Below are positions 1 through 5,179 of a stretch of 11,063 nt of DNA, piece after piece. Positions within the stretch are counted from its first letter, which is position 1. Each line of letters starts with the position of its first letter. The stretch is from contig CANTHI010000070.1 of NCBI GenBank assembly GCA_947653505.1, forward strand, positions 1 through 11,063, read 5' to 3'. The notes beneath the pieces are model-generated. The model did no database searches, was not told where the DNA came from, and was given only the letters and a program-made list of their open reading frames with translations. The translations under genes and the position numbers were made by a program. The DNA comes from an uncultured Eubacterium sp. Its GTDB lineage: Bacteria; Bacillota_A; Clostridia; Lachnospirales; Lachnospiraceae.

Positions 1-80
1 AACCATGATTTGCACGGGATGAATTGTGCTGGATACTCCTAAAATGAGCAAAAGAGTAATCGTGTTACAAGGTGGTAAAT

Positions 81-110
81 CTCCCTAACTTGAAAAAGAA
101 GGGAGGTGGT
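81..110 (+). promoter_or_regulatory. Shine-Dalgarno-masking stem of toxin mRNA
   Basis: CTCCCT at 81-86 is exactly complementary to AGGGAG at 100-105, with a 13-nt loop. The right arm is the core of the very strong ribosome site GGGAGGTGGT (101-110) just ahead of the toxin ATG at 115. If the stem forms, the ribosome site is hidden. Translational self-masking of this kind is well known in type I toxin mRNAs; its action here is inferred from sequence alone. Confidence 0.55.
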
Positions 111-114
111 GCAG

Positions 115-210
115 ATGGATACATATGAAGTTTTAAGCCTGTTATTTTTGGGCGGTAATTTCCTGATTGCGCTGCTTGCCTATATTGATAGGACGAACAA
201 GCGAAAATAA
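115..210 (+). CDS. Holin-like type I toxin peptide, 31 aa
   Basis: A short frame of 31 codons with a strong ribosome site (GGGAGG, 101-106) ends in TAA. The peptide starts MDTYEVLSLLFLGGNFLIAL, continues through LAYID, and ends in the basic tail RTNKRK. That is one hydrophobic membrane helix (about residues 7-24) followed by a positive C-terminus. This is the pattern of the putative holin-like toxins of Firmicutes, relatives of TxpA/BsrG-type type I toxins that damage the membrane when overproduced. Context supports the call: an anti-Shine-Dalgarno arm upstream, two hairpins directly downstream, and a convergent antisense promoter at 305-333. No toxin promoter could be picked out with confidence in bases 1-80. 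It could alternatively be an uncharacterised small membrane peptide, but the whole arrangement makes a toxin more likely. Confidence 0.8.
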   Translation: MDTYEVLSLLFLGGNFLIALLAYIDRTNKRK

Positions 211-249
211 ATAAACCTACCTTGTACTTGGCGGTCTGGGTAGGTTTAT
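211..249 (-). terminator. Hairpin after toxin gene, likely antisense RNA terminator
   Basis: ATAAACCTACC (211-221) pairs perfectly with GGTAGGTTTAT (239-249), an 11-bp stem with a 17-nt loop starting right after the toxin stop. Read on the minus strand the stem is followed by a T-rich run (TTATTTATTTT across the stem end), which fits an intrinsic terminator for the antisense RNA. On the plus strand no T-run follows, so there it would act only as an mRNA structure. Confidence 0.5.
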
Positions 250-266
250 ATAACTACTACGGAGGT

Positions 267-294
267 CAACCACTTTGTGGGCGGTTGCTCTTTT
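267..294 (+). terminator. Probable toxin mRNA terminator
   Basis: CAACC (267-271) pairs with GGTTG (283-287), extended inside by AC/GT pairing around a TTT loop with a small bulge. The stem is followed by CTCTTTTC. The T-run is interrupted, so this is a moderate terminator. It lies downstream of the toxin and upstream of the antisense start, which would make the two transcripts overlap tail to tail. Confidence 0.5.
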
Positions 295-304
295 CATTGA
301 CTAT

Positions 305-333
305 AATATAGCATATCCTGAATTTGATTGCAA
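305..333 (-). promoter_or_regulatory. Antisense promoter of the toxin locus
   Basis: Read on the minus strand: -35 TTGCAA (333-328), a 17-nt spacer, and -10 TATATT (310-305), preceded by TGC (313-311), which gives an extended -10 element. The spacing is optimal and the -10 matches consensus at five of six bases. It points into the toxin gene and would start an RNA near 298. Confidence 0.65.
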
Positions 334-349
334 GCGATTTTTTGTCTGT

Positions 350-501
350 CTAATTTAAGCAGTTAAATGAATTTGCAAACATAAAATACCATATATTGGC
401 CATGCGGACGCCAGATGGGAGGCAGACAGGGCACCATCTCCCATCTGGCGTTCACATAGCTAATGATTATATTAGCAGTTTTATTTAACTGCTTAAATTA
501 G
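350..501. repeat. 152-bp inverted-repeat element, MITE-like
   Basis: CTAATTTAAGCAGTTAAAT (350-368) is the exact reverse complement of bases 483-501: a perfect 19-bp terminal inverted repeat. Nested inside is a 14-bp perfect stem, 408-421 with 438-451, around a 16-nt loop. A small CTAAT/ATTAG hairpin sits at 460-475. Each terminal arm is itself partly palindromic (ATTTAA/TTAAAT). There is no coding frame inside. No clear target duplication is visible beyond a possible TA at the ends (351-352 and 499-500). It could be a small non-autonomous transposable element, or a large cruciform or RNA-forming intergenic repeat. It is not a simple terminator, because no T-run follows the central stem. Confidence 0.6.
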
Positions 502-573
502 TGCATATGGTGCAAAGACCTGCCTGAACTGTTACGGCAGCTACGATTCAGCAGGCGGAATACCGCTTTCATA

Positions 574-603
574 TTGCCATCCTCCAGACGAATGTGCTAT
601 AAT
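574..603 (+). promoter_or_regulatory. Promoter of moxR-type gene
   Basis: -35 TTGCCA (574-579; five of six consensus bases), an 18-nt spacer, and a perfect -10 TATAAT (598-603) carrying the extended element TGC (595-597). Transcription would start near 610, giving a ~65-nt leader before the ATG at 676. It lies just downstream of the inverted-repeat element. Confidence 0.8.
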
Positions 604-675
604 CTGCAACAGGATCAGTTTCTGTCTGCATGGGCTGTGGCTGGGCAGGCAGTGAATAAAAAAGGAAGTGTAAAA

Positions 676-1623
676 ATGCGGGATCAGGAGAAAATACAGG
701 ATGTCAGGGCAAATATTCAAAAGGTTATCGTAGGAAAGCGGCAGGTGACAGACTTTGTGCTGACGGCGCTGGTTGCGGGTGGTCATGTGCTGCTGGAGGA
801 TGTGCCGGGGACGGGAAAGACGCTGCTTGCCAAAACGCTTGCGAGATCTGTGCAGGCGGAGTTTGCCAGAATCCAGTTTACGCCGGATTTACTGCCGTCG
901 GATGTGACCGGGCTGAATTATTTTAATCAGAAACAGGGGGAGTTTGTCTTTCGCAAAGGACCGGTATTTGCAAATATTGTACTCGGGGACGAGATTAACC
1001 GTGCGACGCCGCGTACGCAGTCCAGTCTTTTGGAATGTATGGAAGAAAGACAGGTAACGATTGACGGGCAGACGCGTCCGGTCGGAAACCCGTTTTTTGT
1101 CATTGCGACGCAGAATCCGGTCGAAACCACGGGGACGTTTCCGCTGCCGGAAGCGCAGCTGGACCGTTTTCTGATGCATCTTGATATGGGCCTGCCGGAT
1201 GCGGGAGAAGAGCTGCAGATACTGGAGCGGTTTATCCGGCGCAGCCCGCTGGAGGAGATTTCGCCGGTGATGCAGCCAGAGGAGTTGCTGACGCTGCAGC
1301 ATCTGTGCAGGGAAGTGTATGTTCACAGGACCTTGATGGAATATATGACAGCGATTGTACAGGCAACGCGGGATTTTACAAAAGTACTGATGGGTACAAG
1401 TCCCCGTGGAACGCTGGCGCTTTTGCGGGCATCGCAGGCGTATGCGCTCATACAGGGCAGGGATTATGTCGTGCCGGAGGACGTCAAAGCACTGGCCGTT
1501 CCGGTGCTGGCGCACCGGATTGTACTGGCAGGCGGCGGTCTGGATGGCAAAGAGAAACGCAGATTTGTGGAACGGGTGCTTGGGAGTGTGGTTGTGCCGG
1601 CAGAAGACTGGGGAAACCGCTGA
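676..1623 (+). CDS. MoxR-family AAA+ ATPase
   Basis: A 315-residue protein, the usual MoxR length. The Walker A is GTGKT (residues 45-49, in the context VLLEDVPGTGKT) and the Walker B is IVLGDE (101-106) followed by the MoxR-typical INRATPRTQSSLLECMEE. Sensor 1 is ATQNP (144-148), and the sensor 2 region holds SPR (242-244). MoxR proteins are thought to act as ATP-driven chaperones that mature or activate partner proteins, often with von Willebrand A-domain proteins. The start at 676 is chosen because GGAAG (664-668) sits 7 nt ahead of it and the promoter ends at 603. An in-frame ATG at 574 lies inside the -35 and has no ribosome site. The usual DUF58/vWA and transglutaminase neighbours are absent; the next gene, ~100 bp on, is hflX, and no terminator separates them. 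Confidence 0.93.
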   Translation: MRDQEKIQDVRANIQKVIVGKRQVTDFVLTALVAGGHVLLEDVPGTGKTLLAKTLARSVQAEFARIQFTPDLLPSDVTGLNYFNQKQGEFVFRKGPVFANIVLGDEINRATPRTQSSLLECMEERQVTIDGQTRPVGNPFFVIATQNPVETTGTFPLPEAQLDRFLMHLDMGLPDAGEELQILERFIRRSPLEEISPVMQPEELLTLQHLCREVYVHRTLMEYMTAIVQATRDFTKVLMGTSPRGTLALLRASQAYALIQGRDYVVPEDVKALAVPVLAHRIVLAGGGLDGKEKRRFVERVLGSVVVPAEDWGNR

Positions 1624-1727
1624 CCGGATGCGGGGGATGGAAATAAAGAGTTTTTGATCCGTACGGGTATGGGAGTACAAAATTAAGAAGAAAAAATAAA
1701 AGAAAGGAATAGAACCGGATAGAATAC

Positions 1728-3059
1728 ATGGGATATGAAAAAGTAGAATATGAAAAAATGGAACCTGAAAACATAGAATCCGGAAACCGGCAATATGAGC
1801 GCGCCCTGCTTGCCGGAGTCTGTCTGGATGATGACACGCAGGAGTTTGCCCGTTCCATAGAAGAGCTGAAAAGTCTGGTAAAGGCCTGTTACATGGAGCC
1901 GGCAGCAGTAGTGACGCAAAATCTGGACCATAAAAACAAGGCATTTTATCTTGGCACGGGTAAGGTGCAGGAGGTAAAGGAAACGGCAGTGGCGGTATCG
2001 GCGGATGTCGTTGTGTTTGATGATGCGCTTACGCCTTCGCAGCTGAATAATCTGCAGAAAGAGCTGGAACTGCCGGTTCTGGACCGCACCGCGCTGATTC
2101 TGGATATTTTTGCGGTCCGTGCCAGAACGAGGGAGGCAAAGCTGCAGGTGGAATCCGCAAGGCTGAAATATCTGCTGCCGAGACTGACAGGCATGCACGA
2201 AGCGCTGACCAGACAGGGTGGCGCCAGCGGCAGCATGAGTAATAAAGGAGCGGGTGAAAAGAAGCTGGAGCTGGACCGCAGACGGATTGAAAAAAGAATC
2301 GCGCAGCTGAACCGGGAGCTGGCAGAAGTATCCGCGGAACGGGAGGTGCAGCGCCACAAGCGCCAGTCTGCCAGAATACCGCTTGTTGCGATGGTAGGAT
2401 ATACCAATGCGGGCAAATCGACGATTATGAATGCGCTGGTGGACCGGTATGTAAAGGATGATGAAAAGAAGGTGCTGGAAAAGGATATGCTGTTTGCCAC
2501 GCTGGATACGACGGTCAGGCAGATTCGTACGGGGAACAATCAGGACTTTTTACTTTCAGATACCGTAGGATTTATTCATAAGCTGCCGCATGGTCTGGTC
2601 AGGGCTTTCCGCGCGACACTGGAAGAAGTACAGAATGCCGATTTATTGCTGCAGGTTGTAGATGTCTCGGATCCGCATTACAAATCACAGATGCTTACAA
2701 CACAGGAAATACTGGCGGAGCTTCATGCGGCGGATCTGCCAATGATTACGGTATACAATCAGGCGGACCGGTGCGGGCAGACCGTAGAATATCCAAAAAG
2801 AGCCGGAGAAGACAAAGTATTTCTCTGTGCAAAGCAGGAGGCTTCCTTAGAGCTGCTTGTGCAGATGATACTGGAACGGGTGTATAAAGATTATGTAAAC
2901 GCGGAATTTCTGATTCCTTATGCGGATGGAGAGATTACGTCGTATCTGATGGAACAGGCGCAGGTGATGGAGAGTGCCTATAAAGAAAACGGGACATGGC
3001 TCAGTGTCAGGTGTCACAAGGCAGACAGGGAGAAATACAGACGGTTTCTTATATCATAA
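1728..3059 (+). CDS. hflX: GTPase HflX
   Basis: A 443-residue Obg-HflX family GTPase, close to the family norm. HflX binds the 50S ribosomal subunit and can split stalled ribosomes in a GTP-dependent way. The N-terminal HflX domain (about 20-215) includes the glycine-rich and helical segment GAGEKKLELDRRRIEKRI (175-192). The G domain follows: G1 GYTNAGKST (224-232), G2 region TLDTT (258-262), G3 DTVGF (278-282), G4 NQAD (344-347) and G5 near CAK (367-369). G4 is normally NKxD, so lysine is replaced by glutamine. The start is uncertain: only a weak GGAT (1717-1720) precedes the ATG at 1728, and the first ten residues look dispensable, with a second ATG at 1758. A weak promoter candidate (TTGATC 1654-1659, TACAAA 1676-1681) lies upstream; co-transcription with the MoxR gene is also possible. 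Confidence 0.95.
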   Translation: MGYEKVEYEKMEPENIESGNRQYERALLAGVCLDDDTQEFARSIEELKSLVKACYMEPAAVVTQNLDHKNKAFYLGTGKVQEVKETAVAVSADVVVFDDALTPSQLNNLQKELELPVLDRTALILDIFAVRARTREAKLQVESARLKYLLPRLTGMHEALTRQGGASGSMSNKGAGEKKLELDRRRIEKRIAQLNRELAEVSAEREVQRHKRQSARIPLVAMVGYTNAGKSTIMNALVDRYVKDDEKKVLEKDMLFATLDTTVRQIRTGNNQDFLLSDTVGFIHKLPHGLVRAFRATLEEVQNADLLLQVVDVSDPHYKSQMLTTQEILAELHAADLPMITVYNQADRCGQTVEYPKRAGEDKVFLCAKQEASLELLVQMILERVYKDYVNAEFLIPYADGEITSYLMEQAQVMESAYKENGTWLSVRCHKADREKYRRFLIS

Positions 3060-3087
3060 ATCACGATATTATAAATCGTGATACAAT
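3060..3087 (+). promoter_or_regulatory. Promoter with overlapping palindrome, possible operator
   Basis: ATCACGAT (3060-3067) and ATCGTGAT (3075-3082) form a perfect 8+8 inverted repeat with a 7-nt centre, starting at the hflX stop. The right half overlaps an extended -10, TGATACAAT (3079-3087). No good -35 is visible, which is tolerable for an extended -10 promoter. Transcription would start near 3094 and serve the acetyltransferase gene at 3161. A repressor bound here would block the promoter. The regulator is not identified. Confidence 0.45.
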
Positions 3088-3160
3088 AAAAATACATTAA
3101 AAAATAAATCAAAACATAAGAAACTGGAAAATTCAGTAAATGAGGGGAAAGGAGCAGATG

Positions 3161-5089
3161 ATGTCTGAATATCTGCTGCAGGAGATGCAGCCTTTTGAAT
3201 TTGATCAGGTATTTTCTATTATGGAGCGCAGCTTTCCGGCTGATGAATACAGAAATTATGAGGAGCAAAAGCAGCTGCTGCAGGAGAAGGCATATGATAT
3301 TTATGTCGTGCGTCAGTGTCAGACAGACCGCAAGGCTGACGGTGCAGGGATCTGTGCCTTTTTGTCAGTCTGGCAGTTTGCGGATTTTACCTATATCGAG
3401 CATTTTGCGTCAGAGCCGTCCATGCGGGGACAGGGGCTCGGCTCCAGAATCTTACAGGAGGTTCTTGAGAGATTCCGCCACCCCGTCTGTCTGGAAGTAG
3501 AACCTCCCCAGCCGGATGCGGCGGTGATTCCTTTTGCGAACCGCAGGATTGCGTTTTATATAAGGAATGGATTCTGCCTGAATGAATATGCGTATATCCA
3601 GCCTCCGGTTTCCAAAGGAAAGCGGGCGCTGCCACTGAAAATTATGACTTCGGGGGAGTGTGTGTCCAAAGAGCGGTTTGAAGAGATTCGTACGCAGCTT
3701 TACCGGAGCGTATACAGACAGACTGAAGTCCAGATTACGGTCAGTCAGGCACTGGAAACGGATGTACGCAGTTTTCTTGCCAGTATCCTGCAAAAAGATG
3801 AAAAACTTTATTCCAGATTTAAAATATATGCCGGCCGTGGTCTGCCGGATGCGCAGATGGAGGCCTGCAGGGAGCAGATGCATGAGCTGTTTGGCAGATA
3901 TATGGAAAACGGGAACCAGATTCCGGAGCGGGAAGCCCGGGAAGTGGCTGGAAGGATACGGGATTTTCTGGCGGAGGATGTCTTTATGATGCTGGAGGCT
4001 GGACATCTGGCACAGGCTTTTGCGCTGGTCTGCGATATTTTTACCGGAACCGGAGCTGTGAGCATGGGAGAAGCGGATGACGAAAAAGGAATCGTGGCGG
4101 CAGAATGTGTCAGAATCTGGAAGGAGACCGCAAGGCGGGCAGACCGTCTGCAAAAGCGGCAGATGTATGCGTGGGTGATCAGTCAGCTGGATGGCGTCCA
4201 TGCAAAACGTATGGATTATATGGAAGAATATCTGGAGCAGTTTTTTATGGAAGCGTTTGGAGAGCGCGAATATCTGGAAGAAAAGCTGGCTTTTACAGAA
4301 AAACAGGCGGAACAGGGCAAAGAGAGCGCGGACAGCTGGAATGCCCGTTATCACGTACAGAAATGGGCGCTGCGGCATATCAGTCTGATGGAAGAGGCCG
4401 GCAGCGATTTTGCGCAGACTGCGGATTACTGCCGCAGGCACTGGGAATATGCAGATATCAGGAAATATTATGCCGAAGCCTGTATTGCGCGGAAAGATAA
4501 CCGGGAAGCGGAAAGGACGCTACAGGAAAGTCTGCAGATGGATGCGGGTATGCCCGGGCTGGTCCGGCAGTTTAGTAAACGGCTCAAGGAAGTCTACCGG
4601 ATGAGCGGCCGGCAGGAGGCGTACAAAAAGCAGCTGTGGCAGCTCGAAACGAAAGACGATGCGGGAAATCTGAATGACTTTCGGGAGCTCAGGCAGCTGT
4701 ATACGGAAAAAGAATGGCAGGATGTGCGGGAAGAGCTGTTTCAGGCGCTGCCAGAGCATGCGCATGTGGAACGCCTGTATCAGGAAGAAGAGCTGTATGA
4801 CCGTCTGCTGGCGCATGTGCTGTCTGCCAGGGGCCTGTATGAAGTGCAGCAGTACCAGGCAGTCCTTAAGGACCTGTATCCGGAGCAGCTTCTGGAAAAA
4901 TATACGACGGAGCTGTCACAGATGGTACAGCGCGCCGCGGACCGCAGACATTATCAGGAATGGGCAGCCCATCTTGAACGGATGCTTCAGATGAAAGGCG
5001 GACAGGCAGCGGTTGCGCAGCTTGTGACGGACTGGAGAAAGCGGTATAAAAACAGGCCGGCGATGATGGAAGCGTTAAAGCAGTTTTAA
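3161..5089 (+). CDS. GNAT acetyltransferase fused to SWIM-protein-like helical region
   Basis: A 642-residue cytoplasmic-looking protein. Residues 1 to ~150 form a GNAT acetyltransferase domain: the acetyl-CoA-binding loop is RGQGLGS (89-95), after a beta strand ending in the IEHFASEP region, and NRRIAFYIRNGF (127-138) is the usual C-terminal GNAT motif. The acceptor substrate is unknown. Residues ~190-642 are helix-rich and strongly charged, with TPR-like stretches around 425-465. As I recall them, the segments FLAEDVFMMLEAGHLAQAFALV (269-290), DYMEEYLEQFFMEAF (352-366) and the end WRKRYKNRPAMMEAL (625-639) resemble the C-terminal region of Lachnospiraceae SWIM zinc-finger proteins. The CxC...CxH SWIM finger itself is absent. 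The start at 3161 is preferred because AAAGGAG (3148-3154) is 6 nt upstream; in-frame ATGs at 3140 and 3158 are less well placed. The acetyltransferase part is well supported and the C-terminal call is tentative. Confidence 0.8.
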   Translation: MSEYLLQEMQPFEFDQVFSIMERSFPADEYRNYEEQKQLLQEKAYDIYVVRQCQTDRKADGAGICAFLSVWQFADFTYIEHFASEPSMRGQGLGSRILQEVLERFRHPVCLEVEPPQPDAAVIPFANRRIAFYIRNGFCLNEYAYIQPPVSKGKRALPLKIMTSGECVSKERFEEIRTQLYRSVYRQTEVQITVSQALETDVRSFLASILQKDEKLYSRFKIYAGRGLPDAQMEACREQMHELFGRYMENGNQIPEREAREVAGRIRDFLAEDVFMMLEAGHLAQAFALVCDIFTGTGAVSMGEADDEKGIVAAECVRIWKETARRADRLQKRQMYAWVISQLDGVHAKRMDYMEEYLEQFFMEAFGEREYLEEKLAFTEKQAEQGKESADSWNARYHVQKWALRHISLMEEAGSDFAQTADYCRRHWEYADIRKYYAEACIARKDNREAERTLQESLQMDAGMPGLVRQFSKRLKEVYRMSGRQEAYKKQLWQLETKDDAGNLNDFRELRQLYTEKEWQDVREELFQALPEHAHVERLYQEEELYDRLLAHVLSARGLYEVQQYQAVLKDLYPEQLLEKYTTELSQMVQRAADRRHYQEWAAHLERMLQMKGGQAAVAQLVTDWRKRYKNRPAMMEALKQF

Positions 5090-5120
5090 TCAGAAATCAT
5101 AACGATTCTAAGATTCATAG

Positions 5121-5148
5121 TTGCATCTGCTGTGTAATATGATAGAAT
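5121..5148 (+). promoter_or_regulatory. Promoter of the glycan operon
   Basis: -35 TTGCAT (5121-5126), a 16-nt spacer, and -10 TAGAAT (5143-5148) with the extended element TGA just before it (5140-5142). Transcription would start near 5155, about 25 nt before the ATG at 5180, leaving room only for the ribosome site GGAGG (5169-5173). It marks the start of the sugar-assembly gene set. Confidence 0.7.
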
Positions 5149-5179
5149 AGTAAAAGCAATTCTGAGTTGGAGGTTATCG

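Larger units (their letters stand above)
211..298 (-). ncRNA. Predicted antisense antitoxin RNA
   Basis: The minus-strand promoter at 305-333 would start transcription near 298. The transcript would run leftwards through two hairpin sequences and stop around the T-rich segment at about 200-210, overlapping the 3' untranslated part and end of the toxin mRNA. This matches the RatA/TxpA-type layout, in which an antisense RNA made from the toxin 3' end pairs with the toxin mRNA and silences it. Both ends are estimates from promoter and hairpin positions. Confidence 0.55.

Noticed and set aside
1..42. Tail of an upstream coding gene (13 open codons ending at TAA 40-42)
   Set aside because: Too short to support as coding; no motif and nothing upstream to judge it by.
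574..675. A 34-codon N-terminal extension of the MoxR-type protein from the ATG at 574
   Set aside because: That ATG lies inside a near-consensus -35, the likely transcript starts near 610, and the ATG at 676 has the ribosome site. MoxR proteins of 315 residues are complete.
889..1944. Long minus-strand open frame opposite the MoxR-type and hflX genes
   Set aside because: It spans two clear plus-strand genes, reads as low-complexity Arg/His/Gln/Leu-rich text without motifs, and has no convincing ribosome site.
3060..3082. Palindrome as an hflX terminator
   Set aside because: No T-run follows on the plus strand (the next bases are A-rich), and it overlaps a good extended -10, so a regulatory site fits better.
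3452..4441. 329-codon minus-strand open frame opposite the acetyltransferase gene
   Set aside because: It is a by-product of codon bias in the plus-strand gene. No recognisable domain is seen, and the plus strand encodes a coherent protein.
5090..5120. Terminator after the acetyltransferase gene
   Set aside because: The stretch has no stable inverted repeat and no T-run. How this transcript ends cannot be told from the sequence.
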